From Formosa undariae (GTDB taxonomy: Bacteria; Bacteroidota; Bacteroidia; Flavobacteriales; Flavobacteriaceae), in the NCBI RefSeq assembly GCF_042427615.1, contig NZ_JBHMEZ010000011.1, forward strand, positions 1-64,000: DNA of 64,000 nucleotides. The letters are read 5' to 3'. The position numbers and the translations under genes were made by a program. Shown one piece after another: positions 35,437-44,898 of this stretch; position 1 is the stretch's first letter, and every line of letters begins with the position of its first letter. A model generated the notes under the pieces. That model was not told the origin of the DNA. It saw nothing but the letters and a program-made list of their open reading frames with translations, and ran no database searches.

Positions 35437-35796
35437 ATGGCGGATCACAATAAATTAGGGAAATTAGGAGAAGAAGAAGCAGTGCATTTTCTGTTGAAAA
35501 ATGGCTATCAGATCATAGAGCGTAATTATCGGTATCAAAGAGCTGAGGTCGATATTTTGGCAAAGAAAGGTGATGTGTTGGCCGTTGTAGAAGTGAAAAC
35601 ACGTTCTAGTACAGATTTTGGGAATCCTCAAGATTTTGTGAAACCAAAACAAATTCAGCGGTTAGTCACTGCGGTGGATGCTTATGTGACGTCTAATAAT
35701 TTAGATGTAGAAGTTCGTTTTGATATTATCGCCATTGTAAGTTCAAAAAAAGGATTGGAATTAGAACATTTAGAAGATGCTTTTTATCATTTTTGA
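35437..35796 (+). CDS. YraN/UPF0102-family endonuclease-like protein
   Basis: A 119-residue protein with the restriction-endonuclease-like fold of the YraN family. The conserved N-terminus is GKLGEEEAVHFLLKNGYQI and the core is RAEVDILAKKG followed by VVEVKTRSS, which supplies the acidic-acidic-Lys metal site of this nuclease superfamily. The biochemical role is not established. It lies 71 bp upstream of the dehydrogenase gene. Confidence 0.92.
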   Translation: MADHNKLGKLGEEEAVHFLLKNGYQIIERNYRYQRAEVDILAKKGDVLAVVEVKTRSSTDFGNPQDFVKPKQIQRLVTAVDAYVTSNNLDVEVRFDIIAIVSSKKGLELEHLEDAFYHF

Positions 35797-35867
35797 ATCC
35801 TTTCAACATTAATAAATTTCAATGAAATTCACTACATTGTTACCCTTATTAATATTAAACTAGAATT

Positions 35868-36830
35868 ATGAAACTTGTTGTATTAGATGGATATACTCTG
35901 AATCCAGGAGATTTAAGTTGGGATGCTTTAAATAATCTTGCGGCTGTTACGCTTTACGATCGGACAGCTTTAGATAACGAAGCGATAGTGGCTACTATTG
36001 GAGATGCCGTAGCCGTTATTACAAATAAAGTGCCTTTGCAGCAAGCTGTACTTAAACAATTACCTCATTTAAAATATATAGGTGTAACCGCAACAGGGTT
36101 TAATATTATAGATATCGAAACGGCTAAAAAACAAGATGTGGTAGTTACTAATGTTCCGGCGTACAGCACGGCTTCGGTGGCGCAGTTAACTATGGCGTTG
36201 TTGTTAGAACTTTGTCATCATGTTGGCGATCATAATCTAGCAGTACACTCTGGGCAGTGGGAGAACTCTAAAGATTTTAGCTTTTGGAATAGTCCGCTTA
36301 TTGAGTTGGAAGGAAAAACCATAGGGATTATTGGATTCGGACAAATTGGAAAAGCAACTGCTGCTTTAGCACAAGCTTTTGGTTTAAATGTTCTGATTTT
36401 TAATAGAACGGTGTATTCTGAATATGAAACGGAAACATGTCGATTTGTAGAATTAGATGAATTATTGAAAACTTCAGATGTTATTAGTTTGCATTGTCCG
36501 ATGACCGATGATACTGCAGGAATTATTAATTCGGAAACGATTTCTAAAATGAAGTCGAGTGCATTCATCATTAATACGTCGCGTGGCGGATTAGTTGTTG
36601 AAGCCGATTTAGCCGAAGCTTTAAATTCTGGTAAAATTGCAGCTGCAGCAGTAGATGTGGTTTCGGAAGAGCCTATTGTATCAGATAATCCGTTGTTAGG
36701 AGCTAAAAACTGTATTATTACGCCGCATATTGCATGGGCGCCGCTAGAAGCAAGAAGTCGATGTATGCAAATTGCAGTACAGAATTTTAAAATGTTTTTA
36801 GAAGGCGAAACTCAAAATGTGGTGTCTTAA
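35868..36830 (+). CDS. D-2-hydroxyacid dehydrogenase (glycerate dehydrogenase-like)
   Basis: A 320-residue NAD-dependent enzyme interconverting 2-hydroxyacids and 2-oxoacids. The Rossmann dinucleotide site is GIIGFGQIGKATAALAQAFG (about residues 152-171). The catalytic triad is visible as Arg in NTSRGGLV, Glu in VVSEEPI and His in TPHIAWAP. The family resembles hydroxypyruvate reductase, so glycerate/hydroxypyruvate is a reasonable substrate, inferred by similarity only. It is the last housekeeping gene before the sulfatase cluster. Confidence 0.92.
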   Translation: MKLVVLDGYTLNPGDLSWDALNNLAAVTLYDRTALDNEAIVATIGDAVAVITNKVPLQQAVLKQLPHLKYIGVTATGFNIIDIETAKKQDVVVTNVPAYSTASVAQLTMALLLELCHHVGDHNLAVHSGQWENSKDFSFWNSPLIELEGKTIGIIGFGQIGKATAALAQAFGLNVLIFNRTVYSEYETETCRFVELDELLKTSDVISLHCPMTDDTAGIINSETISKMKSSAFIINTSRGGLVVEADLAEALNSGKIAAAAVDVVSEEPIVSDNPLLGAKNCIITPHIAWAPLEARSRCMQIAVQNFKMFLEGETQNVVS

Positions 36831-36929
36831 AAATTCAATTCAAGTTTTATTTTAACATTATTACCGATTTTATGTGTTTCGTATTGGGTGAAATAATTAT
36901 TAAAAAATAAAGAAATGTATGTTTTTATA

Positions 36930-37035
36930 CTCTTTTATTCCTTTTTTCATAAAAGTTGTGAAATAAGACAAGCTGTAGTATAAGTGTGCACACTTAAAAC
37001 GTGTTGTTTTAATTGTTTTTTAGTTGATTTAAAGT
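36930..37035 (+). promoter_or_regulatory. shared regulatory element, copy A (upstream of alpha/beta hydrolase)
   Basis: The core 36972-37026 aligns without gaps to 39796-39850 upstream of the second susC gene (42 of 55 identical by hand count); similarity of lower quality extends about 40 bp further upstream. The centre is a perfect 16-bp palindrome TAAGTGTGCACACTTA (36981-36996), as expected for a dimeric regulator site. It lies 187 bp before the hydrolase ATG. A -7-like TAGATTTG occurs at 37117-37124. The regulator is unknown; the TPR/LuxR protein encoded between the two copies is the obvious candidate. Confidence 0.65.
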
Positions 37036-37167
37036 GGATTTAAAACACAGACGGATTAATTAGAATGTTAAAATAATTCTAGAATCAGTTTTCTATCACG
37101 TGGTAATTTCAACGTTTAGATTTGTGTTTTTCTGATTTTATATTTACTAAAAATTAAGTAACATATT

Positions 37168-38058
37168 ATGATAAATAAGCTTATTCTATTAATAGCAGTT
37201 GTGTTGTTTCACAATTATTCTTTTGGACAATCAGGATATCAGTTTCCTGAAAATTATACCATTTTAAATATCGAGCCAGCTAAAACCGACTCAAGAATTA
37301 AAGAAGCAAATACACCTCATTTAGTGGTTTATAATCAACAGGCCAAGCAGGGTAAACTTTTGTTGTTTTTACCAGGAACAGGAGGGATTGCTGCTAAAGG
37401 GCCTAAGGCTTTATTTTCTGTAGCTGTTAGTCAGGGATATCAAGTTATTAATCTGTCTTATATAAATACACCTGCAGTTGCTCAGATATGTAGAGGTGAA
37501 GTTTTGGAAAAAAATTCTAAATGCACAAGTCAATTTAGAACGATGCGTATTTACGGTAATAATAATTTTTCACTTATTGATGATCAAGAACATGATGCTA
37601 TCGTTAATAGATTAACTAAATTATTAACTTATCTCGCCGAAAATGATACGAAAGGAAATTGGGGTTCTTATCTTGAAAATGGAGAACCAAAATGGAGTGA
37701 AATTGCTGTTTCGGGACAGTCTCAAGGTGGCGGAATGGCTGCTTTTATAGCAAAAGAGCATCTAGTCGCTAGAGTTATCGATTTTTCAGGAGGATGGGAT
37801 TATTCTAGAAAAAAGGAAATAGCTGGATGGTATTTTAACAAAAGTGTTACACCTTCTAATTTATGGTATGGGACATATCATGTTACCGAGCCTGCTGCTA
37901 AAGTAATCGAGGCATCTTATGTTGCAATGGGTATACCTAAAGATCATATTTATCCATTTGATCTTCCTGTTCCAAAAGGGAAAAAAGGACATTCTAATGG
38001 GGTAAGAAATATAGGTTACGCAGATCAATGGATAGCGTTATTAGGGAAAGGAAATTAA
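37168..38058 (+). CDS. exported alpha/beta hydrolase-like protein
   Basis: A 296-residue protein with a signal peptide (cleavage near FGQ). The alpha/beta hydrolase fold is indicated by the oxyanion strand LLLFLPGTGG, the nucleophile elbow SGQSQGGGMAAF (Ser in G-Q-S-Q-G, near residue 184) and a candidate catalytic His in KGHSNG. It may be an esterase, but the substrate is unknown. It is monocistronic, preceded by a regulatory element shared with the susC gene 3 kb downstream and followed by its own terminator. This suggests it belongs to the same regulon as the SusCD/sulfatase genes. Confidence 0.82.
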   Translation: MINKLILLIAVVLFHNYSFGQSGYQFPENYTILNIEPAKTDSRIKEANTPHLVVYNQQAKQGKLLLFLPGTGGIAAKGPKALFSVAVSQGYQVINLSYINTPAVAQICRGEVLEKNSKCTSQFRTMRIYGNNNFSLIDDQEHDAIVNRLTKLLTYLAENDTKGNWGSYLENGEPKWSEIAVSGQSQGGGMAAFIAKEHLVARVIDFSGGWDYSRKKEIAGWYFNKSVTPSNLWYGTYHVTEPAAKVIEASYVAMGIPKDHIYPFDLPVPKGKKGHSNGVRNIGYADQWIALLGKGN

Positions 38059-38116
38059 AGTGGTGTAATTAATTAGTTAATCTCATAAAAAGACCTAATA
38101 ATTATATTTTTATAAA

Positions 38117-38168
38117 AAAAAGTGTGTTGCAAAGTAATTACTTTTACTCTGTAACACACTTTTTTTTA
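38117..38168 (+). terminator. terminator of the alpha/beta hydrolase gene
   Basis: The arms AAAAGTGTGTTGCAAAGTAA and TTACTCTGTAACACACTTTT pair with two mismatches around a short loop, followed by a run of Ts. It ends 25 bp before the regulator gene start, so that gene needs its own promoter or read-through. Confidence 0.8.
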
Positions 38169-38192
38169 TTAAGTACCGGAGTTATTATATAA

Positions 38193-39626
38193 ATGAAAAG
38201 CAGATATATTATTATATTATTTTTTTTAGTTTTTTCTTCAGTATATGGAGCGCAACAATCGCAAAAACCAGACTATCAATATTTGAAAAAAAAGGGAAAT
38301 TCTTTAATTGAAGAAGGACTTCTTGAAGAGGCATTGCTTCTAAATTTTGATATGGTTGAAAGTGCCAAAAAAAATAATGATACTTATATTGTATCCTTTG
38401 GGTATGTTCGTATGGCTAATATCTTGTGTGCTATTGGGGAACATTCAGAAAGTTTAAGATATTTAGATTTAGCAGATGGACTAATAGATAAGAATAAAGA
38501 CTTTGATTTGAGAATAAAGCTTTTGTCTAATTATGCAAGAAATTATGCTGCGTTAAAGATCAGTAATAAATCTATTGAATATTACAACAAGAGTATTGAA
38601 CTCTGTAAGACACTACCTTCTGAATATCATTATTTTTTACCTTCTTTGTATATTAATAAAGGAGATGCCTTTCTAAATACTCCATATAAATTAGACTCCA
38701 CTTTAGTCTACATTCACAAATCCATTAAAATTAGGGAAAATGCATTTAAGTATGCTGTTGTCGCTAATTATTATTTAAAAGAAGATAGGAATATAGATTC
38801 TGCAAGGACTTACTTAAATAAGAGTAAAAAGTTAATAGAGGTTAATGATCTTAGAGTATATCATAAATCTATAGTATTACAAGCGGAAGCTAATTATAAC
38901 AAAGCCATAGGGAATTATCTAGAGGCTATAAGCTTGTATGAAGAATCTGTTGTTATTTCTAAAAGTATTAAGCGATTAAAAAATGTCAAACTAGTTTATA
39001 AATTAATTTCACAAGCCTATTCTCAATTACAAGATGAAGATCGCTCTCATGAGTATTTGCTTAAGTATGTAAATCTAACGGATAGTTTGAATACACGTTA
39101 TAATGAAAATATTGGAGGAGTTATTAGTGATTTTTTAACAGAACAAGAAAGTGGTTATAAAAAGCAAGAAAAGAAATACAGTGCTCTTATTGTAACTGTT
39201 GTTTTCTTATTTGTTGGGTGTATAATTGTAATAATCTATTATTATAGAAAAAAGAAATCTATAATAATTGAAGAAAAAGAAGAACTAATAAATCAAAAGG
39301 AACTTGAAAGCGTAAAATTAAAGCAACAATTAAATGAAGCTTTCGAAGAGGTTGTTAATCTGGCTAAAGCTAACGACCCTTCTTTTCTTATCCGTTTTCA
39401 AGAAGTTTATCCTACGGTTTGTGAAAATTTATTAAAGGTTAATCCTAAATTGGTAAATACAGAGCTAATATTTTGTGCCATGATTTGGCTTAATTTTTCT
39501 TCAAAAGATATTGCAAGCTTTACACATATTCAGCCCAGAACTGTACAAACCAAAAAGTACCGTTTACGTAAAAAACTTAATATCCCTGAAGATGAAAATA
39601 TATATGTTTGGATAAAGAGAATTTAA
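38193..39626 (+). CDS. TPR-containing membrane regulator with LuxR-type helix-turn-helix
   Basis: A 477-residue regulator of a type common in Bacteroidota. A signal sequence (1-21) exports a TPR sensor region of about 300 residues into the periplasm. One transmembrane helix (about 328-347, LIVTVVFLFVGCIIVIIYYY) and a coiled coil (350-385) lead to a cytoplasmic helix-turn-helix (about 425-470) with LNFSSKDIASFTHIQPRTVQ followed by TKKYRLRKKL. It could bind DNA from the membrane on sensing a ligand. It sits between the hydrolase gene and the SusCD/sulfatase genes, both of which share an upstream element, so it is their likely regulator. Confidence 0.88.
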   Translation: MKSRYIIILFFLVFSSVYGAQQSQKPDYQYLKKKGNSLIEEGLLEEALLLNFDMVESAKKNNDTYIVSFGYVRMANILCAIGEHSESLRYLDLADGLIDKNKDFDLRIKLLSNYARNYAALKISNKSIEYYNKSIELCKTLPSEYHYFLPSLYINKGDAFLNTPYKLDSTLVYIHKSIKIRENAFKYAVVANYYLKEDRNIDSARTYLNKSKKLIEVNDLRVYHKSIVLQAEANYNKAIGNYLEAISLYEESVVISKSIKRLKNVKLVYKLISQAYSQLQDEDRSHEYLLKYVNLTDSLNTRYNENIGGVISDFLTEQESGYKKQEKKYSALIVTVVFLFVGCIIVIIYYYRKKKSIIIEEKEELINQKELESVKLKQQLNEAFEEVVNLAKANDPSFLIRFQEVYPTVCENLLKVNPKLVNTELIFCAMIWLNFSSKDIASFTHIQPRTVQTKKYRLRKKLNIPEDENIYVWIKRI

Positions 39627-39752
39627 TTCAATGTCTTTAATATATCTATTTGTTTTTTGATTTTTATGTTATGTTTTAACATTTATGTTGATTTATGTCT
39701 TGTCATATTTAACAGTTTACGTATGTAAAAACAAATAAATTAATGATTTGCT

Positions 39753-39860
39753 CTCGTTTTATTCTTTTTCTCACAAAACGTCACTGTTATTACCTGCTGT
39801 AGTATAAGTGTACACCTTCAAAACCCTTGTCTTTGTTGGTTTTTTAGTTGTTTTATATCT
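39753..39860 (+). promoter_or_regulatory. shared regulatory element, copy B (upstream of susC-like gene)
   Basis: The second copy of the element found at 36930-37035. Its core, 39796-39850, begins with the same GCTGTAGTATAAGTGT and ends with the same GTTTTTTAGTTG. The inverted repeat here is imperfect (GTGTACAC centre, 39805-39820). It is 148 bp upstream of the susC ATG. The surrounding 326-bp gap (39627-39952) contains no gene. Confidence 0.65.
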
Positions 39861-39952
39861 CATTTGTTAATGTTCTCTTAAATATTATCTAACCAAAAGT
39901 TAAGATGTGTTAGAGGCATTAAGTAGATGATTTATAATTAAAACAACGGTGT

Positions 39953-42900
39953 ATGAAAACAAAAATCTTCAAATTATTAATCTTTATTATTACCATTCAA
40001 TTCGGGACTATTCAGAATATGTATTCGCAAGAAAACGATATTACTGGTAAGGTAACAGACGAATCGAAAATTCCTGCTGTAGGAGTAACTGTTATGATAA
40101 AAGGTACCCGAACAGGAGTGCAAACAGATTTTGATGGTGCCTACTCTATTAAAGCAAATCAAGGACAAGTATTAGTGTTTTCTTATTTAGGTATGGGAGC
40201 AGTAGAAAAAACAATTGGTACGTCTAAAAAAATAGACGTTATCTTGTACGAAGATGCCGAAACCTTAAATGAAGTTGTAGTAACTGCAATGGGGATAGAG
40301 CGTGCTGAAAGAACATTAGGATATGCTGTTAGTACAGTAAAATCTGAAGATTTTGAAGAAGCAAGAGAAACCGATGTACTTCAGGCATTACAAGGTAAGG
40401 TATCTGGTGTTCAAATTACCGGTGGAGGCGGAGGCGTGGGGACGTCTACAAAGATAACAGTAAGGGGTCTTACTCGTATATTTGGAGATAATAACCCGTT
40501 ATGGGTAATTGATGGGGTTCCTATATCTGATAATAATAGTTCTGACGGTGGTATATCTGGAGGTGCAAATTATGGAAACAGAGCCCAAGATATTAATCCA
40601 GATGATATTGAAACGCTAACCGTGCTTAAAGGGGCATCGGCTGCGGCTTTATATGGTTCACGAGCATCTAATGGTGTTATTGTGGTAACGACTAAAAAAG
40701 GGAAAGGAAAGGGTGCGACCATTACTTATAGCTCAACAATGCGTTTTGATACACCTTTACGACTTCCAGATTTTCAAAACAGCTACGGTCCAGGTAGTTT
40801 AGGAGTTTATAGTGAGGCTGATGGCGATAATATACAAGACGCTTCTAAAGGTTGGGGACCTGCAATTTCTAGCGGAACACCATACACAGATTATGCTGGC
40901 AATTCGCAAACCTTTACATCGAATCCAGATCTTCAAAAAGATTTTTATGATTTAGGTTCAACTAAGGTAAATAGTTTTTCAATTTCAGGAACTTCAAACG
41001 AAGGAAAAAATAATTATAGAGTTAGTACTTCTCATAGTTCAAATGAAGGGATTTTACCTGGATCATCTCTAGATAGATTGAATTTAGGACTTAAAGCAGG
41101 TTCTGAATTGTCTGATAAATTGAGTTCTGAATTCAGCGTAAATTATATTAATACAGGTATAGATGGTGCAGTGGCAACAGGAGCAAATGACCCTAATGTA
41201 TTAACAAGTATTATAAATACTTTACCAAGAGTTACAAATATAGATGTTTTTAAACCATGGGTAGCCGATGATGGCGTAACACAGCTGTCTCCTGTTGATG
41301 CCGATGGAACCAATAACCCGTATTGGATTGTTAATGAAAATCAAAGAACAGCTGATACCGAACGATTTTTCGGGAATGTTGCTCTTACTTATAGTCCTGT
41401 AAAACATTTTTCTATGTTAGGAAGAGTGGGGTACGATACCTACAATACTAAATATTTTAGAAATAATCATAAAGGAACTATAGGACTTCTTGAAGGTAAT
41501 TACAGACAATCTACTACGAGTAGAAATGAAATAACTATAGATTATTTAGCAACCTATGATAATTCTTTTGAAGATTTTGATGTTACCTTAAGAGGTGGGG
41601 TGCAATGGAATCAAAGAACAACTGATATTATTGGTAACACCGGCGAAACGCTTACCATCCCTGAACTTTTTGCTCCAGGTAATGTAGAAAGTAATGTTCC
41701 TTTTAACAATTATTCTCAAACACGTGTTTTTGGAGCTTTTGGAGATTTTACAATGACTTATAAAAAATGGCTTAGTTTAAATTTAACCGCTAGAAACGAT
41801 TGGTCTTCGACGTTGCCAGAAGGTGCTAATAGTTATTTCTATCCATCTGTAGCGTTAAGTTTTGTTTTTTCTGATGCCTTTAATATTGACAGTAATATTT
41901 TTAGTTATGGTAAATTAAGAGCAAACTGGGCTAACGTAGGTAGTGATACAAGCGCATATCAATTAGATTATTTGTATTATCCTCAATCAAGTTGGTATGG
42001 ACAATTTAGTACAACTGGAACATTTCCTTTTGGTGGTCAGCTTGCTTTTTCTGGTCCAAACTCCCTGCCAAATGCAAATTTAAAACCAGAAAATCAATTA
42101 AGTAAAGAAATTGGTATTGAATTGGGGTTTTTTAAAAACAGATTTACAGTAGATGCAACGTATTATAAGACTAATACTACTGATCAAATTATAGCATTAT
42201 CTACGTCGCCTTCTACAGGGTATAGTTCTGCTTGGACTAATTTAGGAGAAATATCAAACACAGGTTTTGAATTGGAATTGGGAATAAAATTAATTAGATA
42301 TAAAGGATTTAAATGGGACTTAAATTACAATTTCACAACCAATGAAACCATTATTGAAGATTTAGGGGATTTAGGTATATATACTATGGCAAGTACTTAT
42401 AATGGTTTAACTGTAGCTGCCGGAGAAGGAGAAAGTATAGGTCTATATGGAAATAGATTTGCTAGAGCTGTAGATGAAAACGGAAATACGATAGAAGATC
42501 AGATATTAGTAGGAAGTACGGGTTTACGTTATGAAGGTAATACAGAGCGCTTAGGAAATATAATGCCAGACTTTACTATGGGGCTTACTTCTGTATTTAG
42601 TTATAAAGGTTGGAGACTATCCACAACTTTTGATTGGAAAGAAGGAGGCGTTTTATATTCTCAAACCGTATCTAACTTAAGAACTAGTGGTTTGGCTGCA
42701 GAAACAGCTGTAGATAGAGAAACTCTTTTTGTAGATCCAAATACCTTTGTCGATAATGGAGATGGTACGTATTCTGAAAACACAATACCAATACCAAGTG
42801 TACAATCTTATTGGTCTAATTATTCAGCCGCTAGGATTCATGAAAGTAACACGTTTGACGCCACTTATATAAAATGGAGAGAGTTAGCTTTGTCTTATTC

Positions 42901-43108
42901 ATTGAATAAGGAACAGTTAAAAAAGACACCTTTTAGTAATTTAAGATTTAGTCTGCAAGGACGAAATATAGCCATTTTTAACACCAGTATTCCTCATATC
43001 GATCCAGAAACAAATTTGTTTGGTTCAAGTAGTAATGGAGGAGGTATTGAATATAATGGTTTGCCTTCAACAAGTAGTATTGGGTTTGGTGTTAACGTTA
43101 AATTTTAA
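39953..43108 (+). CDS. SusC/RagA-family TonB-linked outer-membrane transporter
   Basis: A 1051-residue outer-membrane transporter that imports ligands captured by its SusD-like partner. Signal peptide to about residue 25; CarboxypepD_reg domain (about 30-110, ITGKVTDESKIPAVGVTVMI); plug with the SusC signature LKGASAAALYGSRASNGVIV (about 224-243); then a barrel ending NVKF. Unlike the SusC at 17264 it has no STN domain, so it should not signal through a FecR; control is more likely by the neighbouring TPR/LuxR regulator. It is followed after 11 bp by the SusD-like gene and then by sulfatases. Confidence 0.96.
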   Translation: MKTKIFKLLIFIITIQFGTIQNMYSQENDITGKVTDESKIPAVGVTVMIKGTRTGVQTDFDGAYSIKANQGQVLVFSYLGMGAVEKTIGTSKKIDVILYEDAETLNEVVVTAMGIERAERTLGYAVSTVKSEDFEEARETDVLQALQGKVSGVQITGGGGGVGTSTKITVRGLTRIFGDNNPLWVIDGVPISDNNSSDGGISGGANYGNRAQDINPDDIETLTVLKGASAAALYGSRASNGVIVVTTKKGKGKGATITYSSTMRFDTPLRLPDFQNSYGPGSLGVYSEADGDNIQDASKGWGPAISSGTPYTDYAGNSQTFTSNPDLQKDFYDLGSTKVNSFSISGTSNEGKNNYRVSTSHSSNEGILPGSSLDRLNLGLKAGSELSDKLSSEFSVNYINTGIDGAVATGANDPNVLTSIINTLPRVTNIDVFKPWVADDGVTQLSPVDADGTNNPYWIVNENQRTADTERFFGNVALTYSPVKHFSMLGRVGYDTYNTKYFRNNHKGTIGLLEGNYRQSTTSRNEITIDYLATYDNSFEDFDVTLRGGVQWNQRTTDIIGNTGETLTIPELFAPGNVESNVPFNNYSQTRVFGAFGDFTMTYKKWLSLNLTARNDWSSTLPEGANSYFYPSVALSFVFSDAFNIDSNIFSYGKLRANWANVGSDTSAYQLDYLYYPQSSWYGQFSTTGTFPFGGQLAFSGPNSLPNANLKPENQLSKEIGIELGFFKNRFTVDATYYKTNTTDQIIALSTSPSTGYSSAWTNLGEISNTGFELELGIKLIRYKGFKWDLNYNFTTNETIIEDLGDLGIYTMASTYNGLTVAAGEGESIGLYGNRFARAVDENGNTIEDQILVGSTGLRYEGNTERLGNIMPDFTMGLTSVFSYKGWRLSTTFDWKEGGVLYSQTVSNLRTSGLAAETAVDRETLFVDPNTFVDNGDGTYSENTIPIPSVQSYWSNYSAARIHESNTFDATYIKWRELALSYSLNKEQLKKTPFSNLRFSLQGRNIAIFNTSIPHIDPETNLFGSSSNGGGIEYNGLPSTSSIGFGVNVKF

Positions 43109-43119
43109 ATAATAAAAAG

Positions 43120-44559
43120 ATGAAAAATACAATCATAAAAGCAACGTACTTATTTTTAGTATCGGTAATTATATTCAGCTTAAACGGATGTACTAAGGAT
43201 ATAACAGATATTAATGAAGATCCATTAGCAGTAACAACAGTGCCTCCTTATCTTTTATTTCCTGAGGTAATAGTGAATATGTCTTCCCAAAGAGTTATTG
43301 AATTTGCCGGTTCTAATATGCATGCGCAACAATGGGCAGGTAGTGCTGGTACGTGGAGAAGTAGAAGCAGATATACACTTGGTGTACCCTCAGTAAATAA
43401 TGCATGGACAAATTGGTATACAACCTGTTTGAAAAATTTATCTTTAGTTGAATTATTAGTTGAAAAAGATTATCCAGATGACATTTATATTGTTGCTCAA
43501 GCAAAAATATTAGAAGGTTTTATTTATTCTAATATCACACAAGTATGGGGAGAAGTTCCATTTACCCAAGCAGGAAATCCAGCAGTTTATCCATATCCGG
43601 AGTTCGATTCTCAAGAAACTGTAATGGAAGGTATCGTAACTTTAATGGATGAAGCTATTGCTATTTTAGAAGAAGATACCGATTCAGACATTGTTGATGA
43701 CTTAATTTTCGAAGGCGATAAAGAAGCTTGGATTCGTTGGGCAAATTCTATTAAGTTAAAAATGCTCATGTTTATGGCAAATAAAAAACCTACTGAAGTT
43801 TCAGACAGACTTCAGGAGGTAGCAAATAGCGCGTTAATATTTACTAACGAACAGGAAGCCAAACTACAATACAGTTCTGAAATTGGTAACGAAAACCCTA
43901 AATATACTTTTATAAATAATTTTTGGGGAGGAAATATTAATTTATGGTACGCAGGAAGCCCACTAGTAAACCTTATGAACGATTTAGACGATCCCCGTAG
44001 AGCAACCTATTTTGATCAAAATACAAATGGTGATTATGTTGGTTTAGTTCAAGGATTTACAGGTGTCGCACTTGCTTCAAAAATAAATGTAAATAATATT
44101 CTAGCAGATACACCTGATAGATACTCAACAGCATCTGAAACCTACTTTTTATTGGCAGATGCTGCTGCAAATGGGTATGTCTCAGGAGATTTAACCCAAG
44201 CGAATGCGTGGTTTCTAGAAGGCGTTACATTGTCTTTAGATTATTTTGATGGTTCTTTAGGAGCGATTTCACAAACAGATAAAGATACGTACATCGCTAG
44301 TTTACCCGATTTATCTACTTTAACAAAAGAAGCGGCTTTAGATTACATTAACGATCAACATTATATCTCTTTATTTGGTAGTGGAATTGAAGCATGGAAT
44401 TTATGGAAAAGAACCAAGTCGGTTGATTTTGATATTCCTAACCTTTCTGGAGCAACAGATATTATCAGGAGATATACATATTCTAGCAATGAAGCAGCAG
44501 CTAACATAAACATACCTACAGAAGTAACTATTGAGGATCCTATGTGGTTCGAAAAATAG
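43120..44559 (+). CDS. SusD/RagB-like nutrient-binding lipoprotein (SusD-like_2 type)
   Basis: A 479-residue surface lipoprotein (lipobox ending LNGC, Cys24). It belongs to the shorter SusD-like subgroup: KDITDINEDPLAVTTVPPYL at the start, a TPR-like IVAQAKILEGFIYSNITQVW helix pair, WIRWANSIKLKMLMFMANKK, and a C-terminal FGSGIEAWNLWKRTKSVDF. It partners the SusC encoded 11 bp upstream. The ligand is unknown but is probably sulfated, given the two sulfatase genes downstream. Confidence 0.93.
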   Translation: MKNTIIKATYLFLVSVIIFSLNGCTKDITDINEDPLAVTTVPPYLLFPEVIVNMSSQRVIEFAGSNMHAQQWAGSAGTWRSRSRYTLGVPSVNNAWTNWYTTCLKNLSLVELLVEKDYPDDIYIVAQAKILEGFIYSNITQVWGEVPFTQAGNPAVYPYPEFDSQETVMEGIVTLMDEAIAILEEDTDSDIVDDLIFEGDKEAWIRWANSIKLKMLMFMANKKPTEVSDRLQEVANSALIFTNEQEAKLQYSSEIGNENPKYTFINNFWGGNINLWYAGSPLVNLMNDLDDPRRATYFDQNTNGDYVGLVQGFTGVALASKINVNNILADTPDRYSTASETYFLLADAAANGYVSGDLTQANAWFLEGVTLSLDYFDGSLGAISQTDKDTYIASLPDLSTLTKEAALDYINDQHYISLFGSGIEAWNLWKRTKSVDFDIPNLSGATDIIRRYTYSSNEAAANINIPTEVTIEDPMWFEK

Positions 44560-44898
44560 AATGTAATATTTTAGAATTATAGTAAGCTAGTGATGTTTCA
44601 TTTTGTTGAGTTAGTCATCTTCTTATAAATTATAAGATAAATACTGAATTTTATAATTACTAGCTTACATTATTTTAATGTAATAAATGAGTCTATAAAA
44701 GGGCGTGCAAATGGCGAGGCTTGGTTTAAAATAGACAGAACGGGATTAATATTATACCTAGTCTAAATTTCATTTATATATTTGGATTATATAATGATTT
44801 GGAAAAAATTACCATTCATTATCTAACTAGGCTTTGTTTGGACACAAAACCGAGAGGCAAAATGAATAAAAACAGCATATATCAAACTTTATTTAATA
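44560..44898 (+). promoter_or_regulatory. gap with long-range inverted repeat before the sulfatase genes
   Basis: This 339-bp gap separates the SusD-like gene from the first sulfatase. GTAAGCTAGTGAT (44582-44594) pairs with ATTACTAGCTTAC (44656-44668), with one mismatch, around a 61-nt loop that itself has a small hairpin (TCTTATAAATTATAAGA). It could act as an RNA stability or attenuation structure. TATATTTG at 44777-44784 is a possible -7 box for separate sulfatase transcription. No gene was supported. Confidence 0.4.
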
